Part shown: piece after piece, positions 6,649-13,372 of the stretch | How the letters are laid out: each line of letters opens with the position of its first letter | Numbering within the stretch: the stretch's first letter is position 1 | Source of the DNA: a virus | Reading direction: 5' to 3' (one strand) | Length of the DNA: 37,484 nucleotides | Virus record (IMG/VR): IMGVR_UViG_3300018080_000071 | Span: 1-37,484 of that record | Program-made: the position numbers and the translations under genes | Notes under the pieces: generated by a model | The model's database searches: none | The model's input: only the letters and a program-made list of their open reading frames with translations | What the model was told of the DNA's origin: nothing

Positions 6649-7313
6649 TAGATTTTACTCAAATCGACATTTTCTTGAATAAATGAGCAGATTCTTTCAC
6701 TTATAGTCTCGGCTTCTGGCTGCTCTAACTTTAGCTTGGTCAAAAACTTAAACCATATTTCCTGTTCCTCGAGGTTTGAAAAAAGTAGCTGGTATGTAAT
6801 GTTGAAATTCTTTATTGTCACGCCGCTATCACCATCAGATAATGTACCATCCCCTTCATTTTCGTGCTCACTAGGTTCTTCTTCGCCCAAGATATCCGAA
6901 CCCCCAAGTACAGCTGCAATCTCAATCTCGTCCATTCCTGTGACATTCAGGTTATAGTCAAGAGAGTGCAACTCTTCCATTTCAAGTCTAAGATTATTAG
7001 TATCCCATCCAGCGTTAAGAGCTATCTTGTTATCTGCTATGCCAAAGGCTTTTCGCTGTGCTGGAGTAAGCTTGTCATTAAGGATAGTTGGCACTTTTTT
7101 TAGTTTGAGTCTCTTGGCTGCCCTTAAACGACCATGACCAGCCCAAACGACATTCTCGTCATCAATTTGTATAGGGTTGTTAAAGCCAAACTCTTTTATT
7201 GAATTGCAGATTTCATCAATCTGTGCATCAGAGTGAGTCCTTGTATTTCTAGGGTTCTCGATTAGGTCTTCAACCTTTTTTAACTCGATATTTTTAACAA
7301 TGTTTATGTCCAT
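6648..7313 (-). CDS. ParB-like nuclease-domain protein
   Basis: 221 aa. ParB-N domain at residues 10-90: VEDLIENPRNTRTHSDAQID, helix ICNSIKEFGFNNPIQI, then VVWAGHGRLRAAKRL (the GHGR box, 59-62) and VPTIL. It is followed by ALNAGWDTNNLRLEMEEL, which in phages usually links ParB-N to an adenine methylase domain. No methylase follows here; instead there is an acidic linker (SEHENEGDGTLSDGDSG) and a short C-terminal alpha/beta segment (about 166-221). It is the first gene of the cassette, with its own good promoter at 7337-7365. Confidence 0.85.
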   Translation of the reverse strand: MDINIVKNIELKKVEDLIENPRNTRTHSDAQIDEICNSIKEFGFNNPIQIDDENVVWAGHGRLRAAKRLKLKKVPTILNDKLTPAQRKAFGIADNKIALNAGWDTNNLRLEMEELHSLDYNLNVTGMDEIEIAAVLGGSDILGEEEPSEHENEGDGTLSDGDSGVTIKNFNITYQLLFSNLEEQEIWFKFLTKLKLEQPEAETISERICSFIQENVDLSKI

Positions 7314-7336
7314 ATTCTCTCCTTTGGTTAGAATAT

Positions 7337-7365
7337 ATCATAAACATGCCTTATAATTATGTCAA
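7337..7365 (-). promoter_or_regulatory. Promoter of the ParB/PAPS-reductase cassette
   Basis: TTGACA (7365-7360), 17-base spacer, TATGAT (7342-7337; 5 of 6 matches) on the minus strand, about 25 bases upstream of the ParB-like start. It gives the cassette expression independent of the ERF gene. Confidence 0.8.
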
Positions 7366-7368
7366 GTG

Positions 7369-8073
7369 CTATTGTCTAACGGATTGCAGAGCCTCGTTAT
7401 AACTAAACTTTATTATGTCTAGGATCAAAAGATTCCTTTGCTCAGAAGTTAGAAGCCTTGGATTCTCATTGCCATATTTCTCTTTTGAAAACTCAGCGAC
7501 TTGCGCTTTAGTCCACCCCTTTGACTTCATCTTAGCCCCAAGCTCTTTGATCTCTTTATCAACAGCAGTCAAAGTCTTAGACTTTGCTTTAGGGGCTGGA
7601 GGCTTTACCTTAGAAGACTTAGGTAAAGGGGTTGGGGGAGCATCTTCTTCGGGGTCTTTGATGTCAGCGGTAACCAATAGGAACTGCTGGGCAAACAAAA
7701 ACTTCAAGCCTCCAGTTTTTGCTTTGAATATGTCCTTATCCAAAGTATCTGCTGCTACAGTATAAAACTCTGTAGAATGTTTATCTTCTGGATTGTCTAT
7801 ATTGACATATGTTGCTCTAGCTTTAAGCCTACTCTGAAAATTACTACCATGTTTTTCTCTCTCATGGCTTATTTCCTCTATAGACAATACTATTCCAAAT
7901 TCAATAAACATTTTCTGTATATGATTAAAAACATCAACAGCCCTCACATAATTGTATTTAGAATAACTGTTGTAGCCCTCTTTTGGTATTTTTGGGCAGT
8001 TCTCCATGACTCTATGTAGACGCTGGTAAATGTTCAAATCACATAATTCTTTCTTGCTTTTTTTATCACTCAT
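7369..8073 (-). CDS. erf: ERF-family single-strand DNA annealing protein
   Basis: 234 aa. The ERF domain covers residues 12-140: NIYQRLHRVMENCPKIPKEG, YSKYNYVRAVDVFNHIQKMF, a beta region, then the hallmark FYTVAADTLDKDIFKAKTGG followed by LKFLFAQQFLL. A Pro/Lys-rich linker (PPTPLPKSSKVKPPAPKAKS) leads to a small C-terminal helical domain. ERF proteins anneal single strands and serve recombination-dependent phage replication. No partner exonuclease or SSB is evident, so those functions are presumably from the host. First gene of the early region, with a promoter that overlaps an opposing promoter. Confidence 0.88.
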   Translation of the reverse strand: MSDKKSKKELCDLNIYQRLHRVMENCPKIPKEGYNSYSKYNYVRAVDVFNHIQKMFIEFGIVLSIEEISHEREKHGSNFQSRLKARATYVNIDNPEDKHSTEFYTVAADTLDKDIFKAKTGGLKFLFAQQFLLVTADIKDPEEDAPPTPLPKSSKVKPPAPKAKSKTLTAVDKEIKELGAKMKSKGWTKAQVAEFSKEKYGNENPRLLTSEQRNLLILDIIKFSYNEALQSVRQ

Positions 8074-8084
8074 TTTTTTACCCC

Positions 8085-8113
8085 TTGACTATTTTATGTT
8101 TCACATTTATAGT
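8085..8113 (+). promoter_or_regulatory. Opposing promoter for the membrane/secreted pair
   Basis: TTGACT (8085-8090), 17-base spacer, TATAGT (8108-8113). The expected transcription start (about 7 bases on) falls on the A of ATG 8120, so the first mRNA would be leaderless. Confidence 0.75.
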
Positions 8114-8134
8114 TTGAGTATGGAAGAAAGTCAA
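8106..8134 (-). promoter_or_regulatory. Early promoter for the ERF gene
   Basis: TTGACT (8134-8129), 17-base spacer, TATAAA (8111-8106; 5 of 6 matches) on the minus strand, about 33 bases upstream of the ERF start. Its -10 overlaps the -10 of an opposing plus-strand promoter, so the two cannot be occupied together. Confidence 0.8.
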
Positions 8135-8251
8135 GCAAAAAAAAATGTTTTTTTAGACATGTTTATCGCTATGGGCATGTTTTTACTACCCTTTTTATGG
8201 GTGATTTTTACTGCGACTATCCTTTTATGGATTGGGAGGGGTCATGTTTAA
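8120..8251 (+). CDS. Tiny single-span membrane protein (43 aa)
   Basis: MEESQAKK..., then one hydrophobic segment at about 11-37 (FLDMFIAMGMFLLPFLWVIF and on) and a short positively charged end. An upstream in-frame ATG at 8030 lies in the ERF gene and before the promoter, so ATG 8120 is preferred. It is followed with an 8-base overlap by a secreted-protein gene. A holin, antiholin, spanin-related or superinfection-exclusion role are all conceivable; the position apart from the endolysin and the early-type promoter do not decide. Confidence 0.65.
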   Translation: MEESQAKKNVFLDMFIAMGMFLLPFLWVIFTATILLWIGRGHV

Positions 8252-8459
8252 ATACTTTATATTCGCATTTATGCTTTTATCGTTTAGTAGTGCCGCTGTT
8301 CCAGACACTAAGAATCTTTTGAGAAAAACAATTTTACTAAAAAGACAATATCAGGACTTGAACAGGTATCTAAAAAAACAATTGAAGATAAATGAGAGGG
8401 TTCTTCTTATTTTATCAGTTTATGAAAAATCATTGAGAAAAAGTATTGACAGGAAATGA
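8244..8459 (+). CDS. Small secreted helical protein
   Basis: 71 aa from ATG 8244 (GGGAGGGG upstream). Signal peptide MFKYFIFAFMLLSFSSAA with likely cleavage after SSA (about residue 16). The mature part of about 53 aa is basic and coiled-coil-like (LLRKTILLKRQYQDLNRYLK...). The periplasmic charged helix fits a spanin-like or inhibitor peptide but shows no diagnostic motif. Co-transcribed with the 43-aa membrane protein; the pair is bounded by a hairpin at 8515-8536. Confidence 0.7.
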   Translation: MFKYFIFAFMLLSFSSAAVPDTKNLLRKTILLKRQYQDLNRYLKKQLKINERVLLILSVYEKSLRKSIDRK

Positions 8460-8514
8460 CCAATGTGAGACAAAAAAAGAGACACAACCTTACTTTTTTG
8501 AACGCTTTAAGTTA

Positions 8515-8536
8515 AGGGCTCCTTATTGGGAGCCCT
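8515..8536. terminator. Hairpin between convergent genes
   Basis: 8-bp stem AGGGCTCC/GGAGCCCT with a 6-base loop, followed on the plus strand by TAATTTATT. The T tract is imperfect, so termination is likely but not strong. It lies between the plus-strand pair and a convergent minus-strand gene and overlaps the latter's stop. Confidence 0.55.
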
Positions 8537-8690
8537 AATTTATTCTATCTAATGTTGTAAGTGATCCAGATTTATATTCGAAAGAATCAATAATACTCCA
8601 CATGTAGTTTATCATGCCCTCTTCTTCTCCAATGGTGAATGCTGATGTGAAAGTTTTTCCACACCTTGACTCCCAAGAAAAAATATACAC
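8535..8690 (-). CDS. Possible small gene with GTG start (51 aa)
   Basis: Frame VYIFSWESRCGKTFTSAFTI...LTTLDRIN, started by GTG 8690 with TGAGGT 5 bases upstream, directly after the endolysin stop. It fills the space between endolysin and hairpin. No domain is recognised. A real but unrecognised gene is more likely than chance because position, site and frame agree, but no independent support exists. Confidence 0.5.
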   Translation of the reverse strand: MYIFSWESRCGKTFTSAFTIGEEEGMINYMWSIIDSFEYKSGSLTTLDRIN

Positions 8691-8698
8691 AGGATACC

Positions 8699-9400
8699 TC
8701 AAATTAAATCCTTTATGACTTCATATACTGCGTCTCCAATATCTTTTTTCAGCTTATCGAGATTTATCATCTGTTTTTCATCATCTTTTCTTGAGATATT
8801 TAATAATGAAATCAAAGCGTTGCATAGAGCTTTTGGGTAAAGGTCACTATTACTTGTCTCGAAAAGTTTTCTTGAGTCGGCAGTCTCTTTATTACAAAAG
8901 GCTGGCTCAAAAAGGAAGACATGCTTGGCTACGTTGCTGTCAGCCATTGCCCTTAGACAGACAGCTCCCCTTTGGTTTCTTGATATCCTACTGATGCCAT
9001 CTGTGGGGAGGTTGAAATCAGCCCAAAGGACATTTCTACGTTCCTTAATGTCCAATTCTTGGCTTATAAAGTCTGTAAAGCGGTCAACAAATTTGACTGT
9101 TTCTTCTTTTGAATCACTCAACAGCAATGCCTCCATACCAAAGGCTGGCTTGTAAAAAGAATTAAAATGCAATTCAATAGAGACATCAAAGAACATCTTT
9201 GGATACTTCTCTGTTATATTGCTATAGTCGTGTCCATTCTTTGTGAAAGCATAGACTTCACAATCATACTCACCAAGCCTCAAAAAGACTTCTTCTGCTA
9301 CAAATTTTCCATATTTGAACTCTGATATCCCATTGTAAGAAATAGCTCCCTGTTCTTTTTCATCATGTGGTACTATAAGACATATTTTAGGTCTTGACAT
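8699..9400 (-). CDS. Endolysin, N-acetylmuramoyl-L-alanine amidase (Amidase_3-like)
   Basis: 233 aa. Zinc-site residues fit the Amidase_3 fold: H12 in VPHDEKEQGA (the usual GHGG is replaced), E36/E37 in the first helix (KFVAEEV), H78 in ELHFNS, and catalytic E165 in FLFEPAF. The family cleaves the amide between N-acetylmuramate and L-alanine in peptidoglycan. The catalytic domain covers about 1-200; the C-terminal helix (DKLKKDIGDAVYEVIKDL) is amphipathic. There is no signal peptide, so a holin is needed for release. AAAGGAG precedes the ATG. Membrane protein and lipoprotein genes lie just upstream in the same operon, forming a lysis module. Confidence 0.85.
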   Translation of the reverse strand: MSRPKICLIVPHDEKEQGAISYNGISEFKYGKFVAEEVFLRLGEYDCEVYAFTKNGHDYSNITEKYPKMFFDVSIELHFNSFYKPAFGMEALLLSDSKEETVKFVDRFTDFISQELDIKERRNVLWADFNLPTDGISRISRNQRGAVCLRAMADSNVAKHVFLFEPAFCNKETADSRKLFETSNSDLYPKALCNALISLLNISRKDDEKQMINLDKLKKDIGDAVYEVIKDLI

Positions 9401-9456
9401 TGTAATAACTCCTTTGTATCATTTATTTAAGCAAGTAATCACTCATATTTCATATC

Positions 9457-9486
9457 GGGGTAGGTAAAACTACCCCACTTTTTTTT
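9457..9486 (+). terminator. Hairpin with T-run on the plus strand
   Basis: GGGGTAG (9457-9463) pairs with CTACCCC (9470-9476), followed by AC and eight T. It would end plus-strand transcription, although the flanking genes are on the minus strand. It may block antisense read-through from the 8.1 kb promoter's opposite side or act as an mRNA-stabilising hairpin for minus transcripts. Confidence 0.6.
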
Positions 9487-9887
9487 CAATCTACTTGACT
9501 TGTCTTCCAAGTTTTTAATGTAAACAGCCAAAGAACCTTATTGTCCTCCCATACTCGGCATGAATTCTGTAAGTCATTGATATGCTCAAACACCATGAGC
9601 AGGTCATCATCAGATATCAATACATACTTTTGCCCAAGTGAGATATTGTCATCCCCTTGCTTACATTTCATGTAAAAACATTCGTAATATTTATCTTGTT
9701 CTGGATAAGAGTCCAAAAAGAAGCACTCTTGACCATTGTGCTCGTAGTCAGAAGGTACATTCCTACATGATATGTTACCTTCTGCCCTTGGTCTGAAAAG
9801 TTTTGGTGATTTCTCTAACTTCGGGTGCTCTCCCCCAGTTCCACAAGACAACATGAATAACATAATTGTACTAATTAGATAGATCAT
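9486..9887 (-). CDS. Putative outer-membrane lipoprotein (o-spanin candidate)
   Basis: 133 aa from ATG 9887 (AGGA 8 bases upstream); ATG 9896 is possible. The N-terminus MIYLISTIMLFMLSC is a lipoprotein signal with a loose lipobox ending at Cys15. The mature part has about six more Cys, suggesting disulfides, and is longer than typical o-spanins. Its start overlaps the end of the upstream small membrane-type gene in another frame, the arrangement of Rz/Rz1 pairs. It lies next to the endolysin. The spanin role is inference; a lipoprotein excluding superinfection is the main alternative. Confidence 0.65.
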   Translation of the reverse strand: MIYLISTIMLFMLSCGTGGEHPKLEKSPKLFRPRAEGNISCRNVPSDYEHNGQECFFLDSYPEQDKYYECFYMKCKQGDDNISLGQKYVLISDDDLLMVFEHINDLQNSCRVWEDNKVLWLFTLKTWKTSQVD

Positions 9888-10092
9888 CTGCCACATCCTG
9901 CATATCGTCCAACTTACCCATAGGGTCTTGGTTCTTTTTAGCCTTGTCAATTTTTTTCTGTATAGCCTTTTTTCTTTTATTTCTTTGGTACGAATTCCAC
10001 CATTCAACTATCTTAGTGAAAGTGAATTTTAGTAACGTACTAAAAAAGAGTTGGGCAGCAGGCTTTATCGCTGCCCAAATTGAGCTCCACAT
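9871..10092 (-). CDS. Small membrane-anchored lysis protein (i-spanin or holin candidate)
   Basis: 73 aa. The N-terminal 30 residues (MWSSIWAAIKPAAQLFFSTL...) form a Trp-rich amphipathic or transmembrane helix. A very basic stretch (RNKRKKAIQKKIDKAKK, about 38-54) and an acidic tail (DDMQDVADDLSN) follow. The ATG overlaps the stop of the preceding gene (TAATG). Overlap with a lipoprotein gene suits an i-spanin, although it is short for one. The helix near the N-terminus with a charged C-terminus also suits a small class of holin. Confidence 0.6.
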   Translation of the reverse strand: MWSSIWAAIKPAAQLFFSTLLKFTFTKIVEWWNSYQRNKRKKAIQKKIDKAKKNQDPMGKLDDMQDVADDLSN

Positions 10093-10253
10093 TAGAGTAG
10101 GTCTTTTATCTTGGCTAGAGCTTCATCAATTAGTTCAGAACCAACTACGACCAATTTGATTGATGGCTCACCATCCTTATTGGTGTCAAGTGTAACCTCG
10201 ACATTGCCGTCTACGATTTTAGCATCAAAAACTTTTTTTTCTTCTTCTGACAT
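10092..10253 (-). CDS. Small hypothetical protein (53 aa)
   Basis: MSEEEKKVFDAKIVDGNVEV, then a beta-type stretch and an acidic helix ending KIKDLL. AAGGAG lies 6 bases upstream of the ATG; the stop overlaps the next start (TAATG). It is the first gene of the minus-strand lysis group, divergent from the plus-strand island at 10.35 kb. No family recognised. Confidence 0.65.
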   Translation of the reverse strand: MSEEEKKVFDAKIVDGNVEVTLDTNKDGEPSIKLVVVGSELIDEALAKIKDLL

Positions 10254-10303
10254 ATTTACTCCTTTTTGGTTTGTGTGATACTAATATGATAGCAGAATTA
10301 TAT

Positions 10304-10332
10304 TTGCATACAAGCAGAATTTCAACTATTAT
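10304..10332 (+). promoter_or_regulatory. Candidate promoter of the plus-strand virion-protein island
   Basis: TTGCAT (10304-10309), 17-base spacer, TATTAT (10327-10332; 5 of 6). It stands 23 bases before the ATG at 10355. Confidence 0.5.
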
Positions 10333-10354
10333 GGAGAAAACAATAGGAGGATTT

Positions 10355-10834
10355 ATGAGATTTTTTATTTTTATCATGTTTTTTGTATCAATTCTACAGG
10401 CTGTAACATATTCGAATACTCAAGTTCAGAACAAGGTATATTTTCAGACAAGTCCTGTATCACTCGTGTCTAGTGCTCAAGATTTAACAGCATCATGGGC
10501 AAGCGCAGGAGCTCAATTTGACTGTTCGGGAGCTAAAGAAATCGCAGCATGGGTTAACCTTGATATCAATGACTCAACTAATGCTAGAATAAGGCTTCTT
10601 GGCTATCAAACTACAGGTGGAGCTAGTTATCTAATGCCAATATCTACCATTTCTGCATCCGATGTGAAAGTAGAAGATCAATATGTTGAATTCAATAGTG
10701 ATACCGACCAAAAACAGATAGTTGGCTTTACTATAGATAGACTCATACCATATTGTAGATTTGAAGTTGTCGCTGGATCAGTAGGAACAACAGCTGGTCA
10801 AATTGACTCTTTAGACTACACGCTAGGGAGGTAA
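10355..10834 (+). CDS. Secreted virion-like beta protein
   Basis: 159 aa from ATG 10355 (AGGAGG 4 bases upstream); a frame start at 10271 lies before the promoter. A clear signal peptide MRFFIFIMFFVSILQA precedes a beta-rich mature part (SAQDLTASWASAGAQFDCSG, then LGYQTTGGASYLMP...) with two Cys (one in FDCSG, one in PYCRF). The mature sequence resembles small accessory virion proteins with a jelly-roll fold, which usually lack signal peptides. The next gene begins 1 base after its stop. Whether it ends up in the virion or in the periplasm/outer membrane is open. Confidence 0.7.
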   Translation: MRFFIFIMFFVSILQAVTYSNTQVQNKVYFQTSPVSLVSSAQDLTASWASAGAQFDCSGAKEIAAWVNLDINDSTNARIRLLGYQTTGGASYLMPISTISASDVKVEDQYVEFNSDTDQKQIVGFTIDRLIPYCRFEVVAGSVGTTAGQIDSLDYTLGR

Positions 10835-10835
10835 C

Positions 10836-11405
10836 ATGTTAGGATCAAAAGCCCATGAGAAGCCAGCAACGCTTATTCGTGGAGAAGATGTCGTTTGGGA
10901 CGATCTTAGATTCCCTGTTAGTAATGTCAGAATAACAGGTACTAATCCTGCTTCATGGGAAGTGTTTAATGGATTCCAAGTCCTAGGTTTTGAGGCTCAA
11001 GCAGTAAATGATGAACAAATTTATTTTTTAGCTCAACTGCCTCATAGCTACAAACATGGTTCAAATATCAAATTTCACGTTCATTGGTCACCAGAAACAG
11101 ACGATAATGCTACTGTTAGATGGGGGTTAGAATATGTTTGGGCTAATATAAATGATTCCTTGAGTGCCTCATCCACTACTGTTTACAAGGATGTGAACAT
11201 AGAGAATAATGGTGGAGACCACTTAATAACTACAATAGCAGAAATAGATGGTTCTAATAAAACCCTATCCTCAATGCTATTATGTAGACTTTTTAGAAAT
11301 TCATCACATGCCAATGACAACTTTGACGATATAGCGTACTTGTTTGAAGCAGATTTTCATTTTCAAATAGACCAACTAGGCTCTCGACAAGAGTTTATCA
11401 AGTAG
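10836..11405 (+). CDS. Phage structural protein with conserved HVHW motif
   Basis: 189 aa. It contains LPHSYKHGSNIKFHVHWSPE, WGLEYVWANIND, a central SSMLLCRLFRN and the terminal FEADFHFQIDQLGSRQEF. This combination is one I recognise from conserved phage structural proteins of unknown detailed role (often near fibres). No signal peptide, unlike both flanking genes. GGGAGG lies before the ATG. A strong terminator follows at 11411-11437. A receptor-binding or capsid/tail decoration role is plausible. Confidence 0.75.
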   Translation: MLGSKAHEKPATLIRGEDVVWDDLRFPVSNVRITGTNPASWEVFNGFQVLGFEAQAVNDEQIYFLAQLPHSYKHGSNIKFHVHWSPETDDNATVRWGLEYVWANINDSLSASSTTVYKDVNIENNGGDHLITTIAEIDGSNKTLSSMLLCRLFRNSSHANDNFDDIAYLFEADFHFQIDQLGSRQEFIK

Positions 11406-11410
11406 GTTTT

Positions 11411-11437
11411 AGGGGGGTATGTACCCCCCTTTTTTTT
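11411..11437 (+). terminator. Rho-independent terminator
   Basis: GGGGGG pairs with CCCCCC around a TATGTA centre, followed by a run of eight or more T, immediately after the HVHW protein gene. The next gene begins 23 bases later, so it receives only read-through or has a promoter I did not identify. Confidence 0.9.
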
Positions 11438-11459
11438 AATTTTAAAAAAGAGGTAAAAA

Positions 11460-11993
11460 ATGAAATTAACAATGGTGTTATTCTTGTGGGCTAGTGTATT
11501 GCTAGCTTTTGGCAGTTCTAGTAGTGTATCTATGAGCTTCAATGACCATAATATACATGCTGGAAAACATTTTTTCTATCACTCTAACCAAGATGTGACA
11601 GATGCAGATACAATCGTTCGATTCTTATTCGTGACACCATCCGAAAGAGATATTCACGCTAGGTTTTCAATTGAAGCAGAAGATGAATTCATAATTGAAC
11701 TGTATGAGGGTGCAACCACATCAAACAATGGCACTCCTATCACTATTTACAATAACAATAGAAACTCAACAGAAACCGCAACAGTTCTAGGGTTTTCGGC
11801 TCCTACTGTATCTAATGATGGTACGCTTATATGGAAGGGAGTTGTCAACTCAGGGAAAAAGACTTCTCTTGAAAGGCACTTTAACTATGAATTGGTTGCA
11901 AAGAACTCAACAAAGTATATGTTCAAGATAACAAAAACAGCAGCAGGAACCCATTTCATAGAGCCCGACTTCTACTTCTTCGAGCACCCTTAG
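11460..11993 (+). CDS. Secreted virion-like protein
   Basis: 177 aa with signal peptide MKLTMVLFLWASVLLAFG and likely cleavage near SSS. The mature part has ...HNIHAGKHFFYHSN, FVTPSERDIHARFSIE, LYEGATTSNNGTPI, NNNRNSTETA and ...IEPDFYFFEHP, a set of motifs I know from a widespread phage protein family (usually without signal peptide) near tail fibres. AAGAGG precedes the ATG. Its stop abuts the stop of the convergent minus-strand gene with no gap. Transport to the periplasm or cell surface would be unusual for a virion part. Confidence 0.75.
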   Translation: MKLTMVLFLWASVLLAFGSSSSVSMSFNDHNIHAGKHFFYHSNQDVTDADTIVRFLFVTPSERDIHARFSIEAEDEFIIELYEGATTSNNGTPITIYNNNRNSTETATVLGFSAPTVSNDGTLIWKGVVNSGKKTSLERHFNYELVAKNSTKYMFKITKTAAGTHFIEPDFYFFEHP

Positions 11994-12236
11994 TTATTTT
12001 AAAGCATACTCGACCATTAAGTCCATATGACCATTGAACTCGTCCATAAGTAATTTGACGAAGCGTTCACCTGTATGACCATTTTTTATAAACCAAGGCA
12101 GAGCCTCCCTGCCTCTAGGTAGGTTATATAAAACGCATAATGGCTTTGATAAACCGGGGCGACCATCCATTATCTCTAGTAGCATCATGCGCTCAAGTGG
12201 AGACATTTTCTTTTTTTCTGCCATAATGATACTCAT
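11994..12236 (-). CDS. Small hypothetical protein
   Basis: 80 aa; the start overlaps the upstream O-antigen-ligase-like stop (ATGA) with GGGGGAG 5 bases before. Basic N-terminus, then ...SPLERMMLLEIMDGRPGLSK, which could be helix-rich. An inverted repeat GATAC-TCATT-GTATC (12228-12242) lies over the start. No family recognised; the coupling suggests it works with or is regulated with the membrane protein before it. Confidence 0.6.
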   Translation of the reverse strand: MSIIMAEKKKMSPLERMMLLEIMDGRPGLSKPLCVLYNLPRGREALPWFIKNGHTGERFVKLLMDEFNGHMDLMVEYALK

Positions 12237-13372
12237 TGTATCTCCCCCTTTTTTTCAAAAGTTTGTCCTATTAACCATACCCCAAAGAAAGCATGTATAG
12301 GATAGTGAAAAGGATAGTCGAAGGTCATCCCACCGCAAAAAGCCGCTGTCGCAGACAATAAAATAAATCTTCTGTTTTTGAGTTGTCTAAAAAGTATAGC
12401 TACGCATAGGTATATTGTTAGAACTACACCGATATACCCTTGCTCAAGTAGTATTTGTAGCCAATCATTGTGCATGAATATCATCTTGGCATTGCCATCC
12501 CATCCGAAATATTTATATGTATCTTGGATTATTATGCCAAAGACTTTAAAAGTGCCAGTTCCGAACCCTATGAAGTGATTAAGGGGTCTTGTCATGAAAT
12601 AGTCATATGAATGTTTCCAATATCTGAATCTATAAGAATCGTAAAAAAGGTTCTCATCATACAATGATGCAAATAAGAAAATCAAAAAGAACGATACGAT
12701 TGAAATTATGACAGTTTTTTTAGAGCCAAGCCCCTTTGCTACCCCAAATACTAGAATACTCAAAGCTATACAACCTACTGGAACAGAAGTCTTTGAAAGA
12801 ATAATAGCGACTATTGGTATCGGAGCAAGGATTAGTTGTATAGCCCTCTCCTTTTTAAAAATACCATAGCTCTGAAAAACTAAAAATGGGTAGGTCATTG
12901 CAATGAACACTCCATTTATAGAGCCATTGATAAACATACCCCCCCTAAACAAGAATTCATTGCCATTGAGAAATTGAGCTATCACATATATGGAGTTAGC
13001 CAAGCACAGGAAGCCCCATATCGGCTCCAGTCTGTACGCTTTTTTATGTATGCTATGGTATCCAATGAGCAGAAGTGAAGCTATGAGCGTTGCATACGCA
13101 GCGTTCTCCCTTATTGCACCCCCAACATTAGACGGGAAGTGAAAATACATGTTGCCTACCCAACCAGATGTGTATAAACCAGATATAAGAACCCATGCCG
13201 ACATCAAGCCAGCACTAAGGTGATACTCTTTAGATATCTTATAGCAGAAATTTACAATAAGTAGTGACCCAAAAAAAACATAATGAGTCCACCAAGCATC
13301 AGGTGAGGTGAATATACTTTGGATTTTTAAAAAACAAGTGACAATCAGCCCAACAGAAAAGAAGTAAAACAT
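12233..13372 (-). CDS. O-antigen ligase/polymerase-like membrane protein (Wzy_C/WaaL superfamily)
   Basis: 379 aa with about ten hydrophobic segments. The large periplasmic loop carries YRFRYWKHSYDYFMTRP (R248, W252), HFIGFGTGTFKV (about 266-277) and MHNDWLQILLEQGYIG (H301), the pattern of O-antigen ligases and Wzy-type polymerases. The family transfers or polymerises lipid-linked glycans in the periplasm. AGGAG precedes the ATG. It overlaps the preceding small membrane protein by 28 bases and lies between tail-fibre genes and a fibre-like island. In phages such a gene would alter host surface glycans (serotype conversion, exclusion of other phages). The family call is good; the substrate is unknown. 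Confidence 0.82.
   Translation of the reverse strand: MFYFFSVGLIVTCFLKIQSIFTSPDAWWTHYVFFGSLLIVNFCYKISKEYHLSAGLMSAWVLISGLYTSGWVGNMYFHFPSNVGGAIRENAAYATLIASLLLIGYHSIHKKAYRLEPIWGFLCLANSIYVIAQFLNGNEFLFRGGMFINGSINGVFIAMTYPFLVFQSYGIFKKERAIQLILAPIPIVAIILSKTSVPVGCIALSILVFGVAKGLGSKKTVIISIVSFFLIFLFASLYDENLFYDSYRFRYWKHSYDYFMTRPLNHFIGFGTGTFKVFGIIIQDTYKYFGWDGNAKMIFMHNDWLQILLEQGYIGVVLTIYLCVAILFRQLKNRRFILLSATAAFCGGMTFDYPFHYPIHAFFGVWLIGQTFEKKGEIQ

Noticed and set aside
7369-8073. Temperate lifestyle
   Set aside because: ERF alone is not evidence for it; I find no integrase, attachment site or CI-like repressor, although an unknown one cannot be excluded.
9457-9486. Terminator of the minus-strand lysis operon
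   Set aside because: The T run is on the plus strand; the minus strand has no T tract after the stem.
9897-10007. Longer lipoprotein start at 10007
   Set aside because: It would place the lipoprotein signal in the middle of the protein and doubles coding over the upstream membrane protein gene.
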